Shown in pieces: positions 1-6,790 of a stretch of 9,477 nt of DNA; position 1 is the first letter of the stretch; every line of letters starts with the position of its first letter. Under the pieces are notes generated by a model that saw nothing but the letters and a program-made list of their open reading frames with translations, ran no database searches and had not been told where the DNA came from. The stretch lies in the NCBI GenBank assembly GCA_003646355.1, contig QNFO01000027.1, positions 1 to 9,477 on the forward strand. The letters are read 5' to 3'. The translations under genes were made by a program, and so were the position numbers. Source of the stretch: Gammaproteobacteria bacterium. Its GTDB lineage: Bacteria; Pseudomonadota; Gammaproteobacteria; Pseudomonadales; Porticoccaceae.

Positions 1-788
1 CCCGCCTCACTTAAGGAGGTGGTTGAGGATGCGCTATCAGAGGCACTCGCTGAATCGCTAGCAGAGTGACTGGCGGAGTCATCCAGTGAACGATCGCCCG
101 CTGTACTTTGCGACGCACTCAGGGACCCACTAAATGAACTGCTACCGGAGTCATCCATTGATGATGAGCCTGCGGTACTTTTTGAAGCACTGGCAGAACC
201 ACTGAAGGATGCACTACTAGAATCATCCCAGGAACTCGAACCAGAGGCACTGGCAGAATCATTGTATGAAGAACCTGCAGCCTCATTTTCAGACGCGGAG
301 GAAGCAGAGGAACCCGATGCACTTTCTGATGAGCTGGAGGACGATGCTTTATCCCAGCCCGTCGCCGCGCCTTCATTTACTTCCGCATGAAAAGTCGCGG
401 TAATACCTTCAGACTCTGCTGTCGCAATAGAAGTCGAGTTCTGCTGAATATTGTTATCACCAGCCGCGACGTTAAGGCCAATGTTACCACTTGCACTGTC
501 CAGTGCATTGCCATCGACTAAAGCACTATTTGTTGAATCAGGGCCATTAGTGACCTGGTTGTGATTACTGTCCTGAACTAAGTCAGACACGGCCATAGCT
601 GATGAGTCCACCATGATCAGGCCTAGTGAGAGAATCTCACCATTGATTGATGTGTTTTGCGAAACGTTGATGCTCTTGTTAATAGACACGTTATCGTCAG
701 TTGCTGGCATGCCATCTTCAGCATAAGCAGCACTAACTCCCATTGCCGTAGCAATTGCAATACTAAGTGGTAACTTTGTAAATTTCAT
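1..788 (-). CDS. Exported Ser-rich repeat protein, matrix/adhesin-like (C-terminus beyond the window)
   Basis: Reading from the ATG at 788 gives 262 codons that stay open to the window edge, so the C-terminus is missing. An AAGGAG at 799-804 sits 10 nt before the start. Residues 1-23 form a clear signal peptide (basic start, hydrophobic core, AYA cleavage site before EDG), so the protein is exported. Residues 24-147 are rich in Asn, Ser, Asp and Val and contain one motif (101-117, GNIGLNVAAGDNNIQQN) nearly identical to the repeats of the gene just upstream. From about residue 148 the protein becomes a Ser/Ala/Gly/Asp tail with three 24-residue repeats. There are no cysteines or enzymatic motifs in the visible part. 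The gene lies 54 bp downstream of its relative and probably shares its transcript. A role as an adhesin or amyloid-like matrix component is inference from the motif, signal peptide and low complexity; no substrate or partner is visible. Confidence 0.8.
   Translation of the reverse strand, partial: MKFTKLPLSIAIATAMGVSAAYAEDGMPATDDNVSINKSINVSQNTSINGEILSLGLIMVDSSAMAVSDLVQDSNHNQVTNGPDSTNSALVDGNALDSASGNIGLNVAAGDNNIQQNSTSIATAESEGITATFHAEVNEGAATGWDKASSSSSSESASGSSASSASENEAAGSSYNDSASASGSSSWDDSSSASFSGSASASKSTAGSSSMDDSGSSSFSGSLSASQSTAGDRSLDDSASHSASDSASASDSASSTTSLSEA
36..251 (-). repeat. Three tandem 72-bp (24-aa) Ser/Asp-rich coding repeats
   Basis: Codons 180-203, 204-227 and 228-251 of the Ser-rich protein line up as three 24-residue units. 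The shared pattern is S-x-x-G-x-x-S-x-D-D-S, then a Ser-rich stretch (S-F-S-G-S in the first two) and S-A-S plus a polar residue (K, Q, D). A more degenerate partial copy (AGSSYNDSAS, from residue 171) lies just before. The DNA copies have diverged at many positions while the Asp-Asp-Ser core stays, which suggests old repeats under selection rather than a recent expansion. More units may follow beyond the window edge. Confidence 0.7.
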
Positions 789-842
789 AATATGCACGCT
801 CCTTTATTGTTTGTGCAGTTTTTTACACTGGCAGTGAAACAA

Positions 843-1640
843 TTATTTGCTCACCGACATCGTAAAACTATTGCTCGTCAGGTTTCCCCTACCTGCGGCC
901 TGATTAAGATGAATCACCCCTTGAGCTCCCTGAAAGGCAGCCGTTGATAACACGGTGACAGCACTATCTTGCGTTAAATCACCTGCTGGACTAGACACGC
1001 GAAAGCCCGCAACCTGAGTTTCACCAAGTAACTGTGATTCATTCATTTCGACAATGGCAAAGGGCCTGGCCCCACCTACAGCAATTGCCATTGCGTTGAG
1101 TTGAGTGTTGTCAACGCCAGCTGATTGGTTAATAGAGGCCAGGCCTCGTGTACCATTAAATGCACCTTGGCCAATTTCAGCCGACATTATCTGCCGGCTT
1201 TTATCCGCAAAATTATTTGTTAGTTGTGTACTTTTAATTTTGGCAACAGCGTTATTTTTGTTGTCGGAGATGATGGCAATCGCGCTTGAATTTTGCTGGA
1301 TATTACCTGTGCCGGCAGTCACATTGACGCGGGTCATTCCAGCCACATTTTCAAATACGCGCTCAATACTGCTCTTAGAAATAGTGATTGCTTGCCGCGC
1401 AGTGGGGACTCTTAGTGGATCGGCAAACCCGGTATTGAGTGAAGTGACAAGAAATATAGTAGCTATCTTAAAAGCCGTACGCTTAAAGCGTTGTAGAGTC
1501 GCCAGTTTTGAACTCACGTTCACAGTGGCTATAGAATAGAGTTTCTTAAGGAGGGTCGATTCAGGTGCCGTTGTTACTTGATGCGATACTAAAAAAAGGC
1601 CAGTTCGAAGCAAGCAGAATCCATTCTGGCAATATTTCAT
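843..1640 (-). CDS. Exported protein with three AG-N-Q-N repeats (amyloid/adhesin-like)
   Basis: A 265-residue protein with no enzymatic motif that I recognise. Residues about 52-73 form a signal-peptide-like segment (FKR, a hydrophobic core ending in GFA, then DPLR), so the product is probably secreted or surface-bound. The mature part carries three copies of a repeat, at about 97-124, 159-188 and 234-263, with cores VNVTAGTGNIQQN, INQSAGVDNTQLN and LNQAAGRGNLTSN, each followed by a run such as AIAIAV. The spacers are 34 and 45 residues. Regular Asn/Gln/Gly repeats with variable linkers resemble Fap- and curlin-like functional amyloids, and similar motifs occur in uncharacterised proteobacterial adhesin-like proteins; the family assignment is inference. 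The ATG at 1640 has a good ribosome site but puts about 50 residues ahead of the signal peptide. Internal GTG codons at 1523 and 1517 would give a normal-length signal peptide but lack a ribosome site. It is first in a probable two-gene operon behind a sigma-54 promoter. Confidence 0.78.
   Translation of the reverse strand: MKYCQNGFCLLRTGLFLVSHQVTTAPESTLLKKLYSIATVNVSSKLATLQRFKRTAFKIATIFLVTSLNTGFADPLRVPTARQAITISKSSIERVFENVAGMTRVNVTAGTGNIQQNSSAIAIISDNKNNAVAKIKSTQLTNNFADKSRQIMSAEIGQGAFNGTRGLASINQSAGVDNTQLNAMAIAVGGARPFAIVEMNESQLLGETQVAGFRVSSPAGDLTQDSAVTVLSTAAFQGAQGVIHLNQAAGRGNLTSNSFTMSVSK
852..1352 (-). repeat. Three dispersed ~30-codon repeats in the exported protein
   Basis: Copies lie at 1269-1352, 1077-1166 and 852-941. 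They share the pattern G-x-x-x-x-x-N-x-x-A-G-x-x-N-x-x-x-N followed by a hydrophobic small-residue tail (AIAII, AIAV, TMSV). The last two also share F-x-G-x-x-G before the core. A fourth, related copy is in the neighbouring gene at about 417-500. Conserved Asn/Gln/Gly at fixed spacing is what stacked beta-strand repeats look like, though the sequence alone does not prove amyloid structure. Confidence 0.65.
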
Positions 1641-1647
1641 TGACCCT

Positions 1648-1651
1648 CTCC
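1648..1651 (-). promoter_or_regulatory. Ribosome binding site supporting the ATG at 1640
   Basis: GGAG, within a longer purine run on the minus strand (GGGGGAGAGGG), ends 7 nt before the ATG at 1640. This is the reason to prefer that start over the internal GTG codons at 1523 and 1517, which have no Shine-Dalgarno-like sequence ahead of them. Confidence 0.55.
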
Positions 1652-1761
1652 CCCTTTACACCTCAACTAAAAACATTAAGGCTATCCAATATATTTTGAA
1701 TTTCACCAACAGTGTTTAGCGCTTTAAAATCGTAAATCTCGCTCAACGCTAATATAGACAA

Positions 1762-1777
1762 TGCAAATACAGGGCCA
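1762..1777 (-). promoter_or_regulatory. Sigma-54 (-24/-12) promoter for the exported-protein genes
   Basis: The minus strand reads TGGCCCTGTATTTGCA. It has the invariant GG and GC elements separated by exactly 10 nt, close to the known consensus TGGCAC-N5-TTGCA. The start of transcription would fall near 1751, giving a leader of about 110 nt before the ATG at 1640. The next gene upstream (2114-3484) encodes an activator with an intact GAFTGA loop, the type of protein sigma-54 promoters require, which strongly supports this site. The only consensus deviation in the -24 box is C for A at its fifth base. Confidence 0.75.
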
Positions 1778-1849
1778 AATATGCAACCCCATGATTTACA
1801 TAGATTTTTATACTGACATGGTTTTTTTGATTTTTATTCTTTAAAAGAA

Positions 1850-1869
1850 GTGTCTCAGATTTGAGACAC
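1850..1869. promoter_or_regulatory. 20-bp palindrome, candidate enhancer (activator binding) site
   Basis: GTGTCTCA and TGAGACAC form perfect 8-bp arms around GATT. The centre lies about 108 bp upstream of the start predicted from the -24/-12 promoter, within the usual distance of upstream activator sites for sigma-54 activators, and A/T-tracts lie between it and the promoter. The Fis-type helix-turn-helix of the neighbouring activator would bind such a dyad. On the minus strand the stem is followed by a T-rich run (CTTCTTTT), so a terminator for the regulator gene is a weaker alternative. Confidence 0.5.
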
Positions 1870-1940
1870 AGGGAAATATATAAAGTTTTTTTATTATGCA
1901 TAACAGTATGTTAGGAGATAAATTCCTCCCCGGAATTTCT

Positions 1941-1952
1941 TTACACGTGTAA
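1941..1952. promoter_or_regulatory. 12-bp perfect palindrome TTACACGTGTAA
   Basis: A perfect dyad built from two TTACAC half-sites, centred about 195 bp upstream of the predicted sigma-54 start. It shares its half-site with the 13-bp direct repeats, so it may be a second operator in the same region. No specific regulator can be named. Confidence 0.35.
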
Positions 1953-2113
1953 CAAAAAAGTGACAGTAATATTAGAAGGCGGTGAACATGCGACGCGGAT
2001 TGGTGTAAATTTATTGGACAAATAGGGGAACAATATGGACTAAATAAAACTGAGTTTACACCTCAACATCCACTATCTAGACTGGCAACAGAATGGCTGA
2101 AAAAAATAAAAAC

Positions 2114-3484
2114 TTACGCTAAAGAGTGCAGAGAGTCGATTGAAGTAATGTCATGCTTATCGAGCAAACGATAGAGTGTCATTCGTGAAACACCAAGTTG
2201 CTTGGCAGTTTTTGAAACATTCTGGTTATTAGCAACAAAGGTATCAATTACCGTCACTTTTTCAGCCAGGTTTCTAGCCTGAGCAAGATTATTGACTACG
2301 GCATGCTTATTAGCGTTGGTGACTAATAGGTCAAGGTCACTGGCTAAAATAAGATTGGTCTCACATAAAACGGCCGCTTTTCTTATTCTATTCATCAATT
2401 CTCTGATATTTCCTGGCCATGTATGGGATTTCAAGGCATCTATTGCATCCTTGGAAAAACCTTTTACAACACCTAAACCCTCATTTCTATATTGCTTCAA
2501 GAAATGTCGTGCCAAGATTTCAATATCCCCAACGCGGTCAACTAAAGCAGGAGCGTGTATTTGTAAAACATTTAAGCGATAAAACAAATCTGCACGGAAT
2601 GCCCCTTTTCCAAGGGCCTCTTCTAATCCGATATGACTTGCCGCAATTACCCTCACATCGACATGTCGGGTTTCGGCAAGACCTACCGGATTGATTGTGC
2701 CTTCCTGAAGAAACCTCAAAAATTTAACCTGTTGATTTAAGGGTAAATCTCCAATCTCATCAAGAAACAATGTCCCCTGGTGGGCTAATTCAATTTTGCC
2801 AACTTTATTTCTATCTGCACCGGTAAAGGCGCCTTTTACATGGCCAAAAAGTTCGGATTCAACAAGGTTTTCAGGAATAGCGCCGCAATTAATTACAACA
2901 AAGGGCTCATGGCTACGTGCGGACTGCTGGTGCAAGGTTTGGGCAATTAGCTCTTTGCCGGTTCCACTTTCACCACTTATCAAAACCGGCGCATTGGTGG
3001 CCGCGAACTTGGGAATAAGTTTATATATTTTCTTCATAGAAGGGCTATTGCCAACGATCTTGTCGCAAGTCTCGTTATCGCATTGATAATTACGCCTACG
3101 TAATTCAGCCATTCCATACAAATGCCCAAATACTGCGTCAAGCTTTTCTTTGGCAACCGTTATAGGTTGGCTTATATAATCAACGGCATAGCGACTCAAA
3201 AGCTCTTTAAGAGCTGGAGACTCAAGCTGTTCAGCAGAGACGACGGCTATCCAGTCAATTTCACCGGCCCTACATAACTGTGACTCAAATTCGTCGAGTA
3301 AAGATTGACTGTGAATAATTTCATGTGGAATAAGAAACATACCCAATAAATACTCTGAAAGGTCTTCTTGAATATCGCTCCATTCGCTATAGCACTCTAC
3401 TTTCCATTGAGAAAGCAGAACCAACATCTGGTTAATGACGAATTCATCGACATTCCCCTGAGCCAATAAAGCAACTTTTCTCAT
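2114..3484 (-). CDS. VpsR-like sigma-54-type transcriptional activator (AAA+, Fis HTH)
   Basis: A full-length 456-residue enhancer-binding protein. Residues 1-125 form a receiver-like domain similar to the N-terminus of Vibrio VpsR. Residues about 143-370 are the AAA+ domain: Walker A GESGTGKE (171-178), the sigma-54-contacting GAFTGA (218-223), Walker B GTLFLDEIGD (237-246), RADLFYRLNV (297-306) and the sensor II region WPGNIREL (356-363). The C-terminus holds a Fis-type helix-turn-helix (about 422-444, VSKTAKQLGVSRMTLYRLL). The intact GAFTGA loop means it should remodel sigma-54 polymerase. In VpsR the domain binds cyclic di-GMP; by my recalled alignment the phosphate-accepting Asp position is hydrophobic here (LGMFLIPHE, 47-55), so control by ligand rather than phosphorylation is plausible. 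A weak AGGGA lies before the start. The neighbouring sigma-54 promoter and exported-protein genes are the likely targets. The activator class is certain; VpsR kinship is likely. Confidence 0.93.
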   Translation of the reverse strand: MRKVALLAQGNVDEFVINQMLVLLSQWKVECYSEWSDIQEDLSEYLLGMFLIPHEIIHSQSLLDEFESQLCRAGEIDWIAVVSAEQLESPALKELLSRYAVDYISQPITVAKEKLDAVFGHLYGMAELRRRNYQCDNETCDKIVGNSPSMKKIYKLIPKFAATNAPVLISGESGTGKELIAQTLHQQSARSHEPFVVINCGAIPENLVESELFGHVKGAFTGADRNKVGKIELAHQGTLFLDEIGDLPLNQQVKFLRFLQEGTINPVGLAETRHVDVRVIAASHIGLEEALGKGAFRADLFYRLNVLQIHAPALVDRVGDIEILARHFLKQYRNEGLGVVKGFSKDAIDALKSHTWPGNIRELMNRIRKAAVLCETNLILASDLDLLVTNANKHAVVNNLAQARNLAEKVTVIDTFVANNQNVSKTAKQLGVSRMTLYRLLDKHDITSIDSLHSLA

Positions 3485-3553
3485 AGACCAAATCCCTGGA
3501 CAAACGATAAAAAATAGCCGGATACATCCTGTTAATGGTAATGCAAATTTTAT

Positions 3554-3582
3554 TTATTATTGCCAAAGTATCAGCAGTGCAA
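3554..3582 (-). promoter_or_regulatory. Weak candidate sigma-70 promoter for the activator gene
   Basis: On the minus strand TTGCAC (3577-3582) is followed after 17 bp by TAATAA (3554-3559), about 70 bp upstream of the activator start. The -35 is good and the -10 is poor (three of six). The surrounding DNA is AT-rich, so a chance match is possible. Confidence 0.25.
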
Positions 3583-3716
3583 AAAGACCATAACAAAAAC
3601 TTATGACGAAAGTCACTGATTTTTAATTGATTTTATGAAACTAACATTAGCATAGAGGGAGAATTCTCCTTTCGCCACTTGATCTTAAAATTCGATGTAA
3701 CAGTCCAATCCTATAA

Positions 3717-3740
3717 CATGGGGAAGCTTTATTCCCCATG
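3717..3740 (-). terminator. Hairpin after the Rieske oxygenase gene
   Basis: CATGGGGAA and TTCCCCATG form a perfect 9-bp stem with a 6-nt loop, 33 nt past the stop of the oxygenase gene. The position suits a transcription terminator. On the minus strand only a short GTTATAG follows the stem, so the usual U-tract is weak; it could instead be a stabilising 3' end or a protein-binding dyad. Confidence 0.45.
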
Positions 3741-3773
3741 AGTTTGAACAGTAGGTGCAACCAGGGCGATCGC

Positions 3774-4934
3774 TCACGCACGGCCAATAGCTTTAGCAAC
3801 TTCTCTCTGAAAATGAATCAGCGCCGGCTCGTTACGGCCAAAAGTACTGTGGCTAATGGCGCCACTACTCAAGCCGATTTGAATACCCTCGACACCGGGA
3901 ATATCTTCCTCCAGCACGGTGCGTACAGCCAAATCCATATTGCGCTCCCAGTGGTCTTTCGCCGACTGGGTTTCAGCAGGCTCCGGGATGTAATAGTCCA
4001 TTTGCACAATACATTCGTTGGGCTTGCCGGGAATGGGATAAGAGCGCCATAGCTCGACATGGTCGCGCTGCATTACCAGACCCGCGTTGGGGAAGAGTAA
4101 ATAAACCAGTGCTGAATCGGGCACGATGTCCCAGCTTTCTTTAGGTTGATCGCGGAGTTTTTCAATGGATTTACGAATCACCGCCTCACGCAAGTTTTGC
4201 CCATAGGTGTCGAGTAAGCAGAGGTTGTGATACAGCAAGGGGCCAACCGTGGTCGGGTGCAGTGGCGCAAAGTGATAGGGCTCGAGAAAAGTATCGAGCA
4301 TTAACTTCCAGTTCATTTTGCAGTGCAGTCGACGCTGGGCGTAGGGGTGATAATCTTCAAACTGATAGCTTTGTAAATCTTCAATAAGGCCCTTATCAAG
4401 TCCGCCAAGTTGGATGTCAATATCGAAGTCCTTACCCGCCGTTGGGCAAACCCAGATCATGCCGTATTTTTCTATTACCGGCAGTTTCACCAAGCCATGC
4501 TCGGCTTTATCAACACCAGGGAAACTCACCTGATCGGGCAAGACTTTAAGGTCGCCGGTGAAATCATAAGTCCAGGCATGGTAGGGGCAGGTCAGCCCCG
4601 TTTGAGCACGACCGCAACCGTTCGCCAGTTTGGCCCCGCGGTGTCGACAGGTATTATAGAAAGCGTTGATACCGCCCTCTTTGTCCCTGACTATCAGTAG
4701 TGGTACACCAGCGTCATCATTGGTAATAAAATCGCCGGCCTTGGGCAAATCACAGGAGAAGGCAGCGAGCAGCGGGTAATTCTTAAACAGAATGTCTTCT
4801 TCCAGGGCCAGCCAGTCTTTGCAGGTATAAGAGGCAACCGGGCTTAAATAAATATCGTCGACCCGCGTTGTATCTTTGTTATCGAGCAGCTCAAAGGCGC
4901 GCTCAACCATGTCGATACGTGTCTCTCTTTTCAT
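3774..4934 (-). CDS. Rieske-type ring-hydroxylating oxygenase, alpha subunit
   Basis: A complete 386-residue protein of the Rieske non-heme iron oxygenase family, which uses electrons passed through a [2Fe-2S] cluster to activate O2 at a mononuclear iron. The Rieske ligands are visible as C96-x-H98 (CRHRGA) and C116-x2-H119 (CPYHAW). The catalytic domain shows NWKLMLDTFLEPYH with D214 as the likely electron-bridging acid, H221 and H226 as iron ligands, and D344 (EEDIPGVEG) as the probable third ligand. The length is normal for an alpha subunit. The ATG at 4934 is preceded by GAGAG at 7 nt; the Met at codon 9 is an alternative. The protein is cytoplasmic, with no signal peptide. No beta subunit, ferredoxin or reductase gene is adjacent, so it must borrow an electron donor from elsewhere. 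The substrate cannot be told from sequence: aromatic acids, quaternary amines or other small molecules are all possible in this family. Confidence 0.9.
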   Translation of the reverse strand: MKRETRIDMVERAFELLDNKDTTRVDDIYLSPVASYTCKDWLALEEDILFKNYPLLAAFSCDLPKAGDFITNDDAGVPLLIVRDKEGGINAFYNTCRHRGAKLANGCGRAQTGLTCPYHAWTYDFTGDLKVLPDQVSFPGVDKAEHGLVKLPVIEKYGMIWVCPTAGKDFDIDIQLGGLDKGLIEDLQSYQFEDYHPYAQRRLHCKMNWKLMLDTFLEPYHFAPLHPTTVGPLLYHNLCLLDTYGQNLREAVIRKSIEKLRDQPKESWDIVPDSALVYLLFPNAGLVMQRDHVELWRSYPIPGKPNECIVQMDYYIPEPAETQSAKDHWERNMDLAVRTVLEEDIPGVEGIQIGLSSGAISHSTFGRNEPALIHFQREVAKAIGRA

Positions 4935-5103
4935 AGGAATTCTCTCACTCAGGCTTCGCTTTGTTGTTATCGTTATTAACCACTACCAGCGGGTGGTAAT
5001 GGTGAGGCGATTATCGAAGCCATTGACTAGAAAAGCAATTGCGGGAAATCAAACTCGGCTGCGTAAAGCCAGGGCCATAGGCAGCCTAAAGGGGAACCAG
5101 CGT

Positions 5104-6690
5104 TTAATGTTCGCGGGTTGAAAAGAATTCGATTTCCGGATAGCGCTCAATGGCCAGGCTCAGATTAACCCGTGTCGGCGCCAGATAAGTCAGGTGCCCG
5201 CCGCCATCAATGGCCAGGTTGTCCGCCGCTTTACGTTTAAAGGCATCCAGGGCTTTTTCGTCATCGCTATCAACCCAGCGCGCGGTGTAAACATTGACCG
5301 GCTCGTAAATGGCCTCGACGCCGTATTCGTCTTTTAGGCGATAGGCGACCACTTCATATTGCAATTGGCCCACGGCACCGACAACAATATTATTGTTCTG
5401 CTTAGGATAGAAAACCTGTGTCGAGCCCTCTTCAGAAAGCTGTCTCAAACCCTTATGTAACTGCTTCATTCTCAAGGGATCTTTCAATCTTATCGAGCGA
5501 AATAATTCGGGTGCAAAGTGAGGGATGCCGGTAAATTTTAAGACCTCCCCTTCAGTGAAGGTATCACCAATTTGTATGGTGCCGTGGTTGTGTAGGCCGA
5601 TAATATCGCCGGCAATGGCCTCTGAAACACTGCTGCGCTCACCGGCTAAAAAACTCACCGCATCGGCAATTTTGACATCTTTGTTAATGCGCACATGGCG
5701 CATCTTCATGCCCTGGCGATACTTGCCTGAACAGATGCGCATAAAGGCGATACGGTCTCGGTGGCGAGGGTCCATATTCGCCTGAATCTTGAAAATAAAG
5801 CCCGTCAAGGGCTCCTCTTCTGGCTCGACGTGACGGTCGATGGTATCTCGACCTATCGGCGCTGGCGCCCATTGCACGAAGTGGTTAAGCATCTCGCGCA
5901 CGCCAAAGTTGCCCAAGGCCGTGCCGAAAAACACCGGGGTGATGGTGCCAGCAAGATAGGCTTCCAGGTCGAAGATATTAGTTGCGCCACGAACCAGCTC
6001 GATTTCATCACGAATATTGTCGTACTCAAAACCGAGTAGTTCCCGAGCGGCATCAGAGTCAAGCCCGTCAATCTTTACATCGTCGGGTATATGGCTGCCC
6101 TGACCCTGTTGGTAGACGTGAATCGTGTCCTGATAGAGGTCGTAAACCCCTTTAAAAGCCTTGCCCATGCCCAGGGGCCAATTGATGGGTGCGGCCTTAA
6201 TTTTCAGTACCGTTTCGACCTCGTCTAGCACGTCGATGGGCTCGCGGACTTCACGATCCATTTTGTTGATAAAGGTCAAAATGGGCGTATCGCGCAGACG
6301 GCAGACATCCATCAATTTGATGGTGCGATCCTCCACGCCCTTGGCGCCATCGATCATCATCAGCACCGAATCTACCGCCGTTAAGGTGCGATAGGTATCT
6401 TCAGAGAAGTCGCCGTGGCCCGGGGTGTCGAGCAAGTTCACCGTGCAGCCCTTGTAGGGAAACTGCATCACCGAAGAGGTCACCGAGATGCCCCTCTCCT
6501 TCTCCATCGCCATCCAGTCGGAGGTGGCGTGGCGATCACTCTTTCTACCCTTCACCGTACCGGCAACCTGAATAGCATTACCAAACAGCAGCATCTTTTC
6601 CGTCATCGTGGTCTTACCCGCATCCGGGTGAGAAATGATGGCGAAGGTTCTGCGCTTATTCACTTCATTGATAAATTTGGCATCGGCCAT
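5104..6690 (-). CDS. prfC: Peptide chain release factor 3 (RF3)
   Basis: A translational GTPase of 528 residues, essentially the length of the E. coli protein (529). RF3 uses GTP to recycle RF1 and RF2 off the ribosome after they release the finished peptide. Motifs in order: G1 HPDAGKTT (21-28), switch I with RGISVTSS (66-73), G3 DTPGH (88-92), G4 NKMD (142-145) and a G5-like GTALGNFG (256-263). The rest is the RF3-specific domains 2 and 3, ending in [15 protein letters not shown]. The intact HPDAGKTT and NKMD and the length separate it from EF-G and from the ribosome-protection GTPases. There is no strong Shine-Dalgarno directly before the ATG. It is divergent from dusC, and the next gene on its strand starts 169 bp beyond its stop, so it is probably transcribed on its own. 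Confidence 0.97.
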   Translation of the reverse strand: MADAKFINEVNKRRTFAIISHPDAGKTTMTEKMLLFGNAIQVAGTVKGRKSDRHATSDWMAMEKERGISVTSSVMQFPYKGCTVNLLDTPGHGDFSEDTYRTLTAVDSVLMMIDGAKGVEDRTIKLMDVCRLRDTPILTFINKMDREVREPIDVLDEVETVLKIKAAPINWPLGMGKAFKGVYDLYQDTIHVYQQGQGSHIPDDVKIDGLDSDAARELLGFEYDNIRDEIELVRGATNIFDLEAYLAGTITPVFFGTALGNFGVREMLNHFVQWAPAPIGRDTIDRHVEPEEEPLTGFIFKIQANMDPRHRDRIAFMRICSGKYRQGMKMRHVRINKDVKIADAVSFLAGERSSVSEAIAGDIIGLHNHGTIQIGDTFTEGEVLKFTGIPHFAPELFRSIRLKDPLRMKQLHKGLRQLSEEGSTQVFYPKQNNNIVVGAVGQLQYEVVAYRLKDEYGVEAIYEPVNVYTARWVDSDDEKALDAFKRKAADNLAIDGGGHLTYLAPTRVNLSLAIERYPEIEFFSTREH

Positions 6691-6741
6691 GGAGGTGTTC
6701 TCACTTAAAATAGAGGCTGAAATGAATCTTTAACGGTGCCA

Positions 6742-6760
6742 GCCTTGTACTGGACAAGGC
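6742..6760 (-). other. Hairpin in the prfC leader
   Basis: GCCTTGT and ACAAGGC form a perfect 7-bp stem with a 5-nt loop, about 52-70 nt upstream of the prfC start and downstream of the TATAAT at 6791-6796. It would therefore be part of the prfC leader RNA. No T-run follows, so it does not look like an attenuator. Confidence 0.35.
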
Positions 6761-6790
6761 GACACTTCAGATACTGGCAAAATGGCGGCG

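Larger units (their letters stand above)
1655..2067. repeat. 13-bp direct repeat and TTTACAC motif cluster
   Basis: TTTACACCTCAAC occurs identically at 1655-1667 and 2055-2067, exactly 400 bp apart. Its TTTACAC core recurs at 1940-1946 inside a palindrome, as GTGTAAA at 2003-2009, and at 822-828 in the gap between the two exported-protein genes. Outside this region I noticed the 8-mer form only once, inside prfC (5284-5291). Clustering around one promoter suggests a protein-binding half-site; which protein is unknown. Confidence 0.5.
1641..2113. other. 473-bp AT-rich non-coding control region
   Basis: No convincing gene is present; open frames here are only a few codons long. Reading in the minus direction it holds, in order: one copy of a 13-bp repeat (2055-2067), a GGTGTAAA (2002-2009), a 12-bp palindrome (1941-1952), an AATTCC/GGAATT inverted repeat (1921-1937), a 20-bp palindrome (1850-1869), A/T-tracts likely to bend DNA (about 1821-1846), a -24/-12 promoter (1762-1777), and a leader of about 110 nt ending in the second copy of the 13-bp repeat next to the ribosome site. 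The density of palindromes and repeats, with a sigma-54 promoter, marks it as a long regulatory region. No clear intrinsic terminator for the upstream regulator gene is seen. Confidence 0.7.

Noticed and set aside
1..251. Short repeats that might be a CRISPR array
   Set aside because: The units are diverged, in frame and code for a continuous Ser/Asp-rich protein; there are no unique spacers of constant length.
119..376. An 85-codon minus-strand frame rich in Pro, Val and His
   Set aside because: It is the out-of-frame reading of the Ser-rich repeat region of the gene at 1-788; its composition follows from the repetitive codons.
1105..1539. A 144-codon open frame on the plus strand opposite the exported repeat protein
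   Set aside because: It lies wholly antisense to a gene with a signal peptide, repeats and a ribosome site; its translation shows no recognisable family, and it has no ribosome site of its own.
4979..5003. Imperfect hairpin (ACCACTACC against GGTGGTAATGGT) between prfC and the oxygenase gene
   Set aside because: It needs a three-base bulge and a wobble pair and is not followed by a T-run, so it does not support a terminator call.
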